Below are positions 1-7,172 of a DNA stretch of 7,889 bases, piece by piece. Position 1 is the stretch's first letter. The number at the start of each line of letters is the position of its first letter. Below the pieces are notes generated by a model. It saw nothing but the letters and a program-made list of their open reading frames with translations, had not been told where the DNA came from and searched no databases. Made by a program: the position numbers and the translations under genes. Origin of the DNA: CAZJDM01 sp964544765 (GTDB lineage Bacteria > Bdellovibrionota_B > Oligoflexia > CAYFLR01); the NCBI GenBank assembly GCA_964544765.1, contig CAZJDM010000186.1, positions 1-7,889 of the forward strand, read 5' to 3'.

Positions 1-5
1 GTTCG

Positions 6-2117
6 TTGCAATACAAAAAATCCTTTTGGGAACAAATTGAAAAAAATTATACTCAAGATGAAATAGGAACCATCAAATGGTTATCTTATAAAATCAATGC
101 TCATGTTGAAAAAGAGCTGGTTTTTCACTTTTTTAATGAATTAGAAACGGCCAAAAAGAAGCTCCAAGAATTCCAAAAGAATAATTCGAAACATCTGATA
201 AATAGGGCTAAAAAAGTTAAACAAGATAAAAAACTAAATAAAAATTGGTATTTAAAAAACTGGGCCTATATTTATCCTCACCAAATTGGAATCAAAGGGA
301 AAAAAAGTTCCGCTACTTTTCAGGAACTAGCTAACAATCTCGATTATTACAAAGATCTGAATATCCAGGTCCTTTACCTATTACCTTTTTATGAATCACC
401 TCGTAAAGATGGTGGATATGATATCTCCAATTTCTTCCAAGTAGATCCGACTATGGGTGGAAACGAGGTTTTTGATTATTTTATGCAGCAAGCACTAAAA
501 AAGGACTTTTACATCATTATCGATTTTATTCCCGCTCACGTAAGTCAAGAACATGAGTGGTTCCAACAAGCCCTGAGCGGATCACCGAAGTACTTAGATT
601 ATTTCTTACACTCTTATCAACCTCCATTCAGTACCTTAAAAAGAAATGGTCTTGATACTTACCGTCAATACTATAAGGAAGATGGTAGTCCTTGGTATCA
701 AAGATTATTACTTCTTCCAGACAGTAATGACCAACACTGGATCCCTAATCGATTGAAAACAGGAAAACAAATCTATTTCCACAGCACTTTTTTTGATCAT
801 CAAAAAGATTTAAATCTACAAAATAGTAATGTTATCAAAGAATTATTACATGTTTTAGGTTATTGGATCGCAAAAGGAGTTATGGGAATAAGAGCCGATG
901 CTATCCATCGATGGATCAAACTACCTGGTAGTAATGGAGAACATCAACCAGAAACATTTGCCTTGGCTGAATATTTCAATCGCTTTTTAAAAATGCTGGA
1001 ACCATTATCATTATTTATGCCCGAACTAGTGGATGTACCCCAGAATGCGGTACGCTACCTAGGTTACGAAACCACCATTAACAACGTAAAAACCACTTCC
1101 GCCGCCAATGCTTTGATAAATTTCAATAAGACTATAGAGGTCGTCTACGCCAGTCTTACCGGTAATTTTAGCTCACTCGACAATCATTATAAAGAGACCA
1201 GACATTTAAATTCTCCACCAGGAACGACTGATGTACTATATACGGGAATTCACCATGATGAATTCTACACAGGTTTATTAGGAGCCTATTTCCCTAATCA
1301 CGATCATGTTGACTATATGCGTTATATTTTCAATGAAAAAATACATTATTCGGGAGGCGTGGTTTATAAGGGAGGTAATAGTTCAGCATCAACCATTGCT
1401 AATCTTTTTAACCAAGATGAGCGACAAATCAAATCCTTTCATAAATATCTATTCGGACATTATGGTTCTATTGCCGTATTTCAAGGTACTGAATTAGGAC
1501 TTACAAATAATTGCCCCCATTTATTTAAGGAAACAATTGCTCATCTAAACCGTCTGAATGATAGTGGTCATCTAAAAAAAGAAGATCAGCATGTTTTTAC
1601 TGAAATTGAACACTTCCTAAAAGATAAAAACAATCTCAATCTTCCTCCTTCTCAAATTGGAAACTATCCTATCTTTAAGAAATACTTCGATGGTCGCCTC
1701 CTACATCGTAATATTATAACTAAACAAATGATCGATAGAGCCAAAAAGGGAAAATACCCAATATATAACGATCTTAAAATCATCAGCAAAACCAGATCCT
1801 CTTCATCGGCCCTTGTGTATGGAAATAGGGAAGAAGATCTTCATACTTGTCGTGATGATATTGGCTCTTTTATAAGAAGGTTCTGGGATAATGACGGAAG
1901 TTTGGTGGAAGAAGTAGCGATCATTAAAAACGGTAAAAATCAACAAACATCCGTTAACATTTCAACCTGGAACCTGACAGACAAAATCTTCTTTGATTTA
2001 TATGAGTTAGAGTATAAAAAGCTTATTCCATACGAGATGAGTCATGATTATAGCTATATAACCATTTCCTTACAGCCATATGAGACTTTGTGGCTCAGAG
2101 TCGATGAAATTGGTTAA
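6..2117 (+). CDS. Amylosucrase-like GH13 alpha-glucan/sucrose-processing enzyme
   Basis: Predicted cytoplasmic glycoside hydrolase family 13 enzyme of 703 residues with no signal peptide. Seen: a helical N-terminal domain (about 1-85), then a (beta/alpha)8 barrel with DGGYDIS (135-141), region I DFIPAH (173-178), region II GIRADAIH (nucleophile D298, R296), region III MPEL (acid/base E340) and region IV HHDE (D418), so the catalytic triad is intact. The helical domain, the VPQNAVRYLG stretch after E340, the DGR at 562-564 and the ending LQPYETLWL all resemble amylosucrases and sucrose hydrolases, as recalled. Family members transfer glucose from sucrose to a glucan or hydrolyse sucrose; trehalose synthase or another glucosidase remains possible. 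Odd points: region I has Ala177 and Val179 where the family normally has Asn-His-Thr, and the protein is about 60 residues longer than typical amylosucrase, with extra sequence around 505-560. The start used is TTG at 6; the frame is open to the window edge, so the true start may lie a few codons upstream. It precedes the importer genes on the same strand. Confidence 0.85.
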   Translation: MQYKKSFWEQIEKNYTQDEIGTIKWLSYKINAHVEKELVFHFFNELETAKKKLQEFQKNNSKHLINRAKKVKQDKKLNKNWYLKNWAYIYPHQIGIKGKKSSATFQELANNLDYYKDLNIQVLYLLPFYESPRKDGGYDISNFFQVDPTMGGNEVFDYFMQQALKKDFYIIIDFIPAHVSQEHEWFQQALSGSPKYLDYFLHSYQPPFSTLKRNGLDTYRQYYKEDGSPWYQRLLLLPDSNDQHWIPNRLKTGKQIYFHSTFFDHQKDLNLQNSNVIKELLHVLGYWIAKGVMGIRADAIHRWIKLPGSNGEHQPETFALAEYFNRFLKMLEPLSLFMPELVDVPQNAVRYLGYETTINNVKTTSAANALINFNKTIEVVYASLTGNFSSLDNHYKETRHLNSPPGTTDVLYTGIHHDEFYTGLLGAYFPNHDHVDYMRYIFNEKIHYSGGVVYKGGNSSASTIANLFNQDERQIKSFHKYLFGHYGSIAVFQGTELGLTNNCPHLFKETIAHLNRLNDSGHLKKEDQHVFTEIEHFLKDKNNLNLPPSQIGNYPIFKKYFDGRLLHRNIITKQMIDRAKKGKYPIYNDLKIISKTRSSSSALVYGNREEDLHTCRDDIGSFIRRFWDNDGSLVEEVAIIKNGKNQQTSVNISTWNLTDKIFFDLYELEYKKLIPYEMSHDYSYITISLQPYETLWLRVDEIG

Positions 2118-2227
2118 ATATTTGCTCTATTTTAGGGATTAGTAAGGAATTAGCAAGAGGATAGTAATATTTAAAATTTATTTTAGCTAGACATGCAAAC
2201 CTTATTTATAGTAATGATTATTTTGAC

Positions 2228-2234
2228 GAGGAAA
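2228..2234 (+). promoter_or_regulatory. Ribosome binding site deciding the TTG start of the MalK-like gene
   Basis: GAGGAAA lies 4 bases before the TTG at 2239. No ATG or GTG in this frame near the conserved beginning of the ATPase fits better, so this purine-rich site supports TTG initiation. The 121-bp gap upstream (2118-2238) is AT-rich. A TATAGT at 2207-2212 could be a -10 box, but no well-spaced -35 accompanies it, so I do not call a promoter. Confidence 0.55.
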
Positions 2235-2238
2235 TACA

Positions 2239-3402
2239 TTGATTTCAGTAACTTTAAAGAATATTAAAAAAAGATATGGCAAGGTTGAAACGGTCCATGG
2301 GGTTAATCTTGAGATTTTACCTCATGAATTCATTGTCTTAGTCGGCCCATCGGGTTGTGGAAAATCAACTATTTTACGTATGATCGCCGGCTTAGACGAA
2401 ATCAATGAAGGAAAACTGTTTATTGGACCAAAGGTGGTAAATGATCTCCCTCCTAAAGAACGACAAGTAGCCATGGTTTTTCAAAGCTATGCCCTGTATC
2501 CTCATATGAACGTTTATGAAAATATGGCTTTTGGACTTAAACTGAGTAAAACTCCTAAAGAAAAAATCGAAAGTCAGGTCCAAACTGTGGCAAAAACCTT
2601 GGGGCTGACAGATCTTTTACATCGAAAACCCAGTATGCTGTCTGGCGGTCAAAGACAAAGAGTTGCCATGGGCAGGGCCCTGGTTCGTAATCCCAAAATA
2701 TTTTTATTTGATGAGCCACTTTCTAACCTTGATGCCAAATTAAGAAACGAAATGAGAACGGTAATCAAACGATTACATTCACAAATTAAAACTACCACCA
2801 TTTATGTTACTCATGATCAAGTAGAAGCAATGACCCTAGCTGACCGTATTGTAGTCTTGAAAGATGGTTACATCGAACAAGTCGGTACTCCATCTGAAAT
2901 ATTTGAGAAACCATCCAATACCTTTGTTGCCCAATTCATTGGCACTCCTTCAATGAATATTCTCCAGATGAAAATCGTTAAAAAAGATTCGAGATATTAT
3001 CTGACCAGTGAAAATGGAGTTATACAAATGCCCCTTCCTAATAATACAAATAATGAAAGTAATACAAGAGAAATTGACTTCAATATTGATGAAAAAAGAA
3101 ATTTGGATTTGAATAATGTTGAAGAGGTTTTGGCCGGTATAAGACCTGAAGACATATCTCTTACCTATGATAATTCTAATGGTGGTGATAATGATGAACC
3201 AGAATGGAATGTAACCGGTAAAATTGAGATGGTTGAACCTCTTGGTAGTAAATCTCTTTTACAAATAAGGATAGACAAAGATCTGTGGATAGCGGAAATT
3301 GAAGGAAGAAGAACTTATCAGGTGGGTGATCAATTAAAATTTCATTTTAACTTAAATCACCTTAATCTATTCAATACTCACACCCAAAAATCAATTTATT
3401 AA
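2239..3402 (+). CDS. CUT1-type sugar ABC importer ATP-binding protein (MalK/UgpC/MsmX-like)
   Basis: This is the ATPase subunit that would drive uptake through the two permeases encoded downstream, working as a dimer on the inner face of the membrane. Seen: Walker A GPSGCGKST (36-44), Q-loop Q82, signature LSGGQ (134-138), Walker B IFLFDEP (154-160), D-loop SNLD (162-165) and switch His192. After FIGTPSMN (about 233-240) comes a MalK/UgpC-type regulatory (TOBE/OB) domain containing IRPED, so this is a carbohydrate CUT1 ATPase rather than a general ABC protein. At 387 residues it is slightly longer than the usual 360-370. The excess lies in Asn/Asp/Glu-rich stretches (about 265-292 and 313-325). 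Start is TTG with GAGGAAA just upstream. It ends in tandem TAA TAA, 22 bp before the binding-protein gene. Exact sugar specificity cannot be inferred from this subunit, since such ATPases are often shared between importers. Confidence 0.93.
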   Translation: MISVTLKNIKKRYGKVETVHGVNLEILPHEFIVLVGPSGCGKSTILRMIAGLDEINEGKLFIGPKVVNDLPPKERQVAMVFQSYALYPHMNVYENMAFGLKLSKTPKEKIESQVQTVAKTLGLTDLLHRKPSMLSGGQRQRVAMGRALVRNPKIFLFDEPLSNLDAKLRNEMRTVIKRLHSQIKTTTIYVTHDQVEAMTLADRIVVLKDGYIEQVGTPSEIFEKPSNTFVAQFIGTPSMNILQMKIVKKDSRYYLTSENGVIQMPLPNNTNNESNTREIDFNIDEKRNLDLNNVEEVLAGIRPEDISLTYDNSNGGDNDEPEWNVTGKIEMVEPLGSKSLLQIRIDKDLWIAEIEGRRTYQVGDQLKFHFNLNHLNLFNTHTQKSIY

Positions 3403-3424
3403 TAAATCATGGGAGGAACAAATC

Positions 3425-4747
3425 ATGAAAAAAACTTTTCTTAATCCGTTTTTAATTAAAACGAGACCCTTTTTTCTACTATCTCTGCTATCTCTACTGT
3501 CTTTGATGTCAATACAATCGCAAGTACAAGCGGCAACTGTAACTATTGCCTGCGGCGCGGTAGGAGCGGAATTTGAATTATGTAAGAAACACGCGGAAAA
3601 ATGGGCCCAGCAAACCAAAAACAAAGTCGAATTATTTCAAAGTCCCAACTTAACTAACGATCGACTAGGACTTTTTCAACAAATATTTGCCGCTAAAAGT
3701 GACCAAATTGATGTTATCCAAATTGATGTAATTTGGCCCGGATTACTTGGCAAACATTTTGTTGATTTGAATCAATATGTATCAAAATCCACGGTGGATA
3801 AACATTTTAAATCCATAGTAGATAACAATACCGATGCCCAAGGACGTTTACTTGCCTTGCCTTTCTTTACTGATGCAGGACTTCTTTACTACCGAAAAGA
3901 TCTACTGGAAAAATACAACCAACCTGTCCCCTCTACATGGGAAGAACTAAAGAAAACAGCAACTTTAATAGTTAAAAATGAAAAGAAAAATAATCCAAGA
4001 TTATTAGGTTTTGTTTGGCAAGGAAAAGCATATGAAGGCCTTACATGCGACGCACTCGAATGGATCGATTCATACGGAGGGGGTACCATCATTGATGGAA
4101 AAACGGGGCAAGTCACCATCAATAACCCCAAAGCAGTAAAAGCTTTAAATATGGCGGCTTCATGGGTAGGTACTATTTCTCCAAAGGGAGTTCTCAATTA
4201 TGATGAAGAAGCATCCCGAGGAGTATTTCAATCTGGCAATGCAGTATTTATGCGCAATTGGCCCTATGCCTGGCCGCTAGGCAATAGTAAAAACTCACCA
4301 ATAAAAGGCAAATTTGCGGTAGCACCATTACCCAAAGGAAAAACTAAAAGCGGAAAACACACTGGTACCTTAGGAGGATGGAACCTAGCTGTATCTAAAT
4401 ATTCAAAAAATATCAAAGCGGCTGTCAGTCTTGCCACTTATATGGCATCTCATAGAACCCAAATGGAGAGGGCTCCTCATGGTTATAACCCAACAATTGC
4501 CTCTATTTATCATAATAAAAAATTTATTGCCCAAAACCCATTTGTAGGCAAGTTAAACGCTACTTTTTCTAACGGTGTAGCTAGACCCTCAAAATTAACT
4601 GGTAGAAGTTATAATAAAGTATCCAACCGATTTTGGAATGCCGTTCACTCCGTACTTGAAGGGCGAACTTCAGCCGAAAAAGCTTTAGCTCGTTTAGAAA
4701 AACAGCTGAATAAGATTCGTAAAAGAGGATGGGCCAAAAATAAATAA
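3425..4747 (+). CDS. Periplasmic sugar-binding protein of the ABC importer (MalE/ThuE-like, SBP_bac_1)
   Basis: The 440-residue protein would capture sugar in the periplasm and deliver it to the permeases. Seen: a Sec signal peptide with basic start MKK, hydrophobic core of repeated Leu-Ser-Leu (19-27) and likely cleavage at VQA|ATV (after residue 36). There is no lipobox Cys, as expected for a soluble periplasmic protein of a Gram-negative. The mature part has family 1 binding-protein features: a DVIQIDVIWPGLL segment (about 99-111), LPFFTDAGLLYYRKDLLEKY (about 142-161) followed by PSTWEEL, and a GTLGGWNLAVSKYSKN stretch (about 315-330) typical of trehalose/maltose/alpha-glucoside binders. 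Cys43 and Cys53 near the mature N-terminus are placed to form a disulfide (inference). GGGAGGA at 3411-3417 is a strong ribosome binding site, in keeping with the high expression usual for binding proteins. It ends in tandem TAA TAA. The ligand, among maltose, trehalose and sucrose, is unresolved. Confidence 0.9.
   Translation: MKKTFLNPFLIKTRPFFLLSLLSLLSLMSIQSQVQAATVTIACGAVGAEFELCKKHAEKWAQQTKNKVELFQSPNLTNDRLGLFQQIFAAKSDQIDVIQIDVIWPGLLGKHFVDLNQYVSKSTVDKHFKSIVDNNTDAQGRLLALPFFTDAGLLYYRKDLLEKYNQPVPSTWEELKKTATLIVKNEKKNNPRLLGFVWQGKAYEGLTCDALEWIDSYGGGTIIDGKTGQVTINNPKAVKALNMAASWVGTISPKGVLNYDEEASRGVFQSGNAVFMRNWPYAWPLGNSKNSPIKGKFAVAPLPKGKTKSGKHTGTLGGWNLAVSKYSKNIKAAVSLATYMASHRTQMERAPHGYNPTIASIYHNKKFIAQNPFVGKLNATFSNGVARPSKLTGRSYNKVSNRFWNAVHSVLEGRTSAEKALARLEKQLNKIRKRGWAKNK
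3479..3505 (+). repeat. Three tandem 9-bp copies inside the signal peptide
   Basis: CTATCTCTG, CTATCTCTA and CTGTCTTTG follow each other in frame and encode Leu-Ser-Leu three times (residues 19-27). They build most of the hydrophobic core of the binding protein's signal peptide. The first two copies differ at one base and the third has drifted. Being in multiples of 3, copy-number change would lengthen or shorten the core without a frameshift. Confidence 0.75.
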
Positions 4748-4767
4748 TAAAGATAAGCGATTTTACT

Positions 4768-5649
4768 ATGAGCCGCCTAAAAGCCAAACAACTTCGCTGG
4801 GCATGGATTTTTTTAGTTCCACCGTTGATCATTATTTTATTAATAGCTGGATTCCCGTTGGGACAAACTATATGGTATAGCTTTACTGACGGTACCTTAG
4901 ATGGAATTGATGAATTACAATTCATTGGCCTTGAAAACTATCTAGAACTTCTTACCGATCAACTATGGTGGTCATCAGTAGGTAATACGGTTTTATTTAC
5001 CCTAACCTCGGTATCCATAGAAACAATTTTAGGATTAATTATCGCCCTAATTATTTCCAACGATTTTAAGGGACGTGGACTAGTACGAGCAGCTATCTTG
5101 GTTCCTTGGGTTATCCCCACGGTTGTATCATCTAAAATATGGGAATGGTTACTACAGGATCAATACGGTTTTATCAATGATGCTTTAATGAGATTAAACT
5201 TAATTGACACCCCTATTGCCTTTATGGGTAACCCTGATTGGGCCTTTCCAACCATCATTATGGTTGATGTTTGGAAAACCTCACCGTTTATGGCATTACT
5301 AATTTTAGCGGGACTAACAACCATACCCAAAGATGTCTACGCGGCGGCTAAAATAGATGGAGCATCAAAAATTCAATCTTTTTTCCATATTACTTTGCCC
5401 CTGCTAAAACCCACCTTGCTAATAGCCCTTATATTCCGCTCTTTAGATGCTTTTAGAGTTTTTGATATTATTTATATTATGCAAGGTAGTAATGAAAAAA
5501 CGGCCAGTATGTCTATTTATGCTCGACAACAAATGATTGACTTTGGAGAAATAGGATATGGTTCATCTGTCTCCTTTTTAATATTCATTATTATCTCGAT
5601 TTTTGTCTTCATTTATATGAAGTTTATGAGGGTAGATTTTAATAATTGA
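4768..5649 (+). CDS. CUT1 sugar ABC importer permease, MalF-like
   Basis: Inner-membrane permease of 293 residues, one of the two that form the translocation channel. Seen: about six hydrophobic segments (near 12-31, 72-97, 106-128, 160-182, 212-235 and 265-285) and the cytoplasmic EAA loop at about 189-211 (DVYAAAKIDGASKIQSFFHI, then TLP), which docks onto the MalK-like ATPase. The length matches the short MalF-type permeases (ThuF, LacF, UgpA class), without the large periplasmic insert of E. coli MalF. The EAA loop fits the consensus with Tyr in place of Glu at its first position. The ATG at 4768 is 20 bp after the binding-protein gene; the purine stretch AAAGATAAG is only a weak ribosome binding site, so coupling to the upstream gene is likely. 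The stop TGA (5647-5649) overlaps a possible ATG (5649-5651) of the next gene. Confidence 0.92.
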   Translation: MSRLKAKQLRWAWIFLVPPLIIILLIAGFPLGQTIWYSFTDGTLDGIDELQFIGLENYLELLTDQLWWSSVGNTVLFTLTSVSIETILGLIIALIISNDFKGRGLVRAAILVPWVIPTVVSSKIWEWLLQDQYGFINDALMRLNLIDTPIAFMGNPDWAFPTIIMVDVWKTSPFMALLILAGLTTIPKDVYAAAKIDGASKIQSFFHITLPLLKPTLLIALIFRSLDAFRVFDIIYIMQGSNEKTASMSIYARQQMIDFGEIGYGSSVSFLIFIIISIFVFIYMKFMRVDFNN

Positions 5650-5651
5650 TG

Positions 5652-5675
5652 CTTATGCTTATACTTATGCTTATA
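5652..5675 (+). repeat. Perfect 12-bp tandem duplication (CTTATGCTTATA x2) at the permease junction
   Basis: Four hexamers CTTATG, CTTATA, CTTATG, CTTATA lie directly after the MalF-like stop and before the likely start of the MalG-like gene at 5685. In the MalG-like frame they read Leu-Met-Leu-Ile twice. Each CTTATG hexamer carries an in-frame ATG, so the array supplies several alternative start codons. Copy change by slippage would keep the frame but would move the downstream start away from the upstream stop. Confidence 0.85.
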
Positions 5676-5684
5676 GAGAAACTA

Positions 5685-6524
5685 ATGACCAAGAAGCAAA
5701 AAGAATTTTTTACTAAAACAGGTTTATTCTTATTAGTTTCTTTACTAATTATCTTATCCCTATTTCCTTTTTATTATACTCTAATAACCAGTTTTAAAGT
5801 AGGGCAGGAACTATTTGAAGTATCTTATTTTATCAAAAATTTTAACTTCGAAAACTATTTTAATCTCTTTAAAAGTCAGAATTTTTTTAAAATTATTATT
5901 AACTCTGTGATTGTTTCTTCTCTTACTGTCGCTGCTAGCGTTCTAATTGGAGTAACCGCCGCTTATTCGCTTGGTAGATTCAATTTTAAAGGAAAAGTTT
6001 TTCTTATGTATATGATATTGGGCGTATCAATGTTTCCTCAGATCGCAGTCCTCTCTGGATTATACACCCTACTTCAATTATTGGGATTATATAATAATTG
6101 GTTTGGTTTAGCTCTTTCTTATATGATTTTTACCTTGCCATTTACTATTTGGGTGTTAACATCTTTCATCAGGGAATTACCCAAAGAATTAGAAAATGCC
6201 GCTATTATAGATGGAGCCAGCCCGCTTCAAACACTCTTTTATGTTTTTTTACCCATCTTAAGTCCCTCAGCCGTTACCACCGGCCTACTGGCTTTTATTG
6301 CCGCTTGGAATGAGTTCATCTTCGCTCTTACTTTTACGATCAATGAAAAGGCCCGCACCATTCCGGTAGCAATTAGTTTACTGTCCGGAGCCAGTACCTA
6401 TGAATTACCATTTGGTTCAATCATGGCGGCAAGCGTATTAGTTTCCGTTCCGCTTTTAATTATGGTTTTATTTTTTCAAAAAAGAATCATTGCCGGACTT
6501 ACCCAAGGTGCCGTAAAAGGCTAG
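5685..6524 (+). CDS. CUT1 sugar ABC importer permease, MalG-like
   Basis: Second channel subunit of the importer; 279 residues from the ATG at 5685, the usual size for MalG-type permeases. Seen: a short basic N-terminus (MTKKQKEFF), about six membrane segments, and the EAA loop at about 168-190 (ELENAAIIDGAS, later FLPILSP) for contact with the ATPase. The C-terminus IIAGLTQGAVKG is the hallmark MalG-type ending. Start choice: the frame is also open at TTG 5646 and ATG 5649, the latter overlapping the previous stop as TGATG. Those starts lack a well-placed ribosome binding site and would add a repeat-encoded leader (MLMLILMLIEKL), while GAGA at 5676-5679 sits 5 bases before 5685. I prefer 5685, but 5649 cannot be excluded. 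It is the last gene of the importer set, and no convincing terminator follows. Confidence 0.9.
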   Translation: MTKKQKEFFTKTGLFLLVSLLIILSLFPFYYTLITSFKVGQELFEVSYFIKNFNFENYFNLFKSQNFFKIIINSVIVSSLTVAASVLIGVTAAYSLGRFNFKGKVFLMYMILGVSMFPQIAVLSGLYTLLQLLGLYNNWFGLALSYMIFTLPFTIWVLTSFIRELPKELENAAIIDGASPLQTLFYVFLPILSPSAVTTGLLAFIAAWNEFIFALTFTINEKARTIPVAISLLSGASTYELPFGSIMAASVLVSVPLLIMVLFFQKRIIAGLTQGAVKG

Positions 6525-6557
6525 TTTTGACTGAACACAATTCATTTTGACTCAACA
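6525..6557 (+). repeat. Direct repeat TTTTGACTSAACA, two copies 20 bp apart
   Basis: TTTTGACTGAACA (6525-6537) and TTTTGACTCAACA (6545-6557) differ at one of 13 bases and start exactly 20 bp apart, about two helical turns. A shorter TTGACT follows at 6570-6575. They lie directly after the stop codon of the last permease gene. TTGACT resembles a -35 box, but no -10 is found at 16-18 bp from any copy. Function is unknown; paired regulator half-sites are one possibility. Confidence 0.6.
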
Positions 6558-6614
6558 TCAAAAATAGCATTGACTACCACTAAATAATTATGTAGCTTTT
6601 ATACAAACCTTAAA

Positions 6615-6719
6615 AGTAAATTAAAACTCAACGGAGCGGGGATATTGTTACCAAAGAACGCCCTATGATATAACTATGAATGAAGGAAAACCTGTTTCCG
6701 ATTACTATTGCGAGTATTG
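6615..6719 (+). pseudogene. Possible frameshifted remnant upstream of the hypothetical ORF
   Basis: No intact gene is present here. Three short open pieces in successive frames join into a protein-like string: LKLNGAG (from 6621), then GDIVTKERP (to about 6664), then YDITMNEGKPVSDYYCEY ending at TGA 6718-6720. The first switch falls in the GGGG run at 6638-6641 and the second near 6661-6664. I read this as decayed coding sequence, perhaps the missing front part of the open frame at 6708-7169. I do not recognise the family. An alternative is plain intergenic DNA with a chance 14-codon frame starting at ATG 6676. Confidence 0.3.
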
Positions 6720-7169
6720 ATTGCAAAGCATTATTTATCTAGATTGTACTATAAATTTTCGCGTATCGAAAATTTTCTTTTGCACCCCAGTTTACCCCTA
6801 GGTTTCTTAACTGATCTACATACAGACAAGGACACTAAAAAATTGTCTTTCATAGTTTGGTTAGTAACTTGGAGCCCTGATTCGAATCATCCGAAAAAGC
6901 TCGTAAAAACAATAGAATCAAAGGTTGTTCCCTTACTAGAATTTTCAGATGATGGAAAGTGGTTAGTTTTAAACTATATGGCTGACACTACTACTGAAAC
7001 TATCATGATTCCTATCTCAAAAAAAGATCCTCAATTTTTAGGAAAACCATTATCTCTTGGTCAAATGTCTACTTTTAAAGGAGTAACTTGGACCTCAAAT
7101 CCCGCTTCTTTTATTGTACTAGAGAAGCACAGACTATTAAGGTGGAACCTTCACAAAAAAAAGGAGTAA
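6708..7169 (+). CDS. Hypothetical protein, beta-propeller-like tail, probably truncated
   Basis: I do not recognise this protein. The frame gives 153 residues from TTG 6708, but that start has no ribosome binding site and the first in-frame ATG is at residue 91, so it is more likely the tail of a broken gene than a complete one. Seen: two spaced motifs of the kind found in WD40/TolB-type propeller blades, WSPDSN (about 55-60) and FSDDGKWLVL (about 79-88), each followed by strand-like sequence, and a basic Lys-rich end (HKKKE). There is no signal peptide or membrane segment at the apparent start. The stop lies 3 bp before the ATG of the cysteine-rich gene, whose ribosome binding site sits inside the last codons, so the two were probably cotranscribed. 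Codon use looks like the surrounding AT-rich genes. Propeller assignment is inference from two short motifs. Confidence 0.45.
   Translation: MRVLIAKHYLSRLYYKFSRIENFLLHPSLPLGFLTDLHTDKDTKKLSFIVWLVTWSPDSNHPKKLVKTIESKVVPLLEFSDDGKWLVLNYMADTTTETIMIPISKKDPQFLGKPLSLGQMSTFKGVTWTSNPASFIVLEKHRLLRWNLHKKKE
7161..7166 (+). promoter_or_regulatory. Strong ribosome binding site of the cysteine-rich gene
   Basis: AAGGAG, 6 bases before ATG 7173, is one of the best Shine-Dalgarno matches in the window. It shows that the short signal-peptide ORF is, or recently was, a translated gene. It overlaps the end of the preceding frame, which suggests translational coupling. Confidence 0.7.
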
Positions 7170-7172
7170 AAC

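Noticed and set aside
6..2117. Trehalose synthase or sucrose phosphorylase identity for the first gene
   Set aside because: The helical N-terminal domain, the sequence after the acid/base Glu, the DGR motif and the C-terminal ending match amylosucrase-type proteins better. The exact activity is left open.
2181..2238. A promoter before the MalK-like gene (TAGACA 2188-2193 and TATAGT 2207-2212)
   Set aside because: The spacer is only 13 bp, and no other -35 fits well; the gene could be read from the upstream enzyme promoter.
3889..4925. Minus-strand open frames (3889-4197 and 4581-4925) opposite the binding-protein and MalF-like genes
   Set aside because: They lie antisense to well-supported genes, lack ribosome binding sites and have no recognisable motifs; they follow from the codon pattern of the plus strand.
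5646..5684. TTG 5646 as start of the MalG-like gene
   Set aside because: It overlaps the previous stop, has no ribosome binding site at the right distance, and adds a repeat-encoded leader not expected in MalG-type permeases.
6511..6530. AAAAGGCTAGTTTT at the end of the MalG-like gene as a terminator hairpin
   Set aside because: Only the A and T runs pair, the loop is unstructured, there is no GC stem and no downstream T tract.
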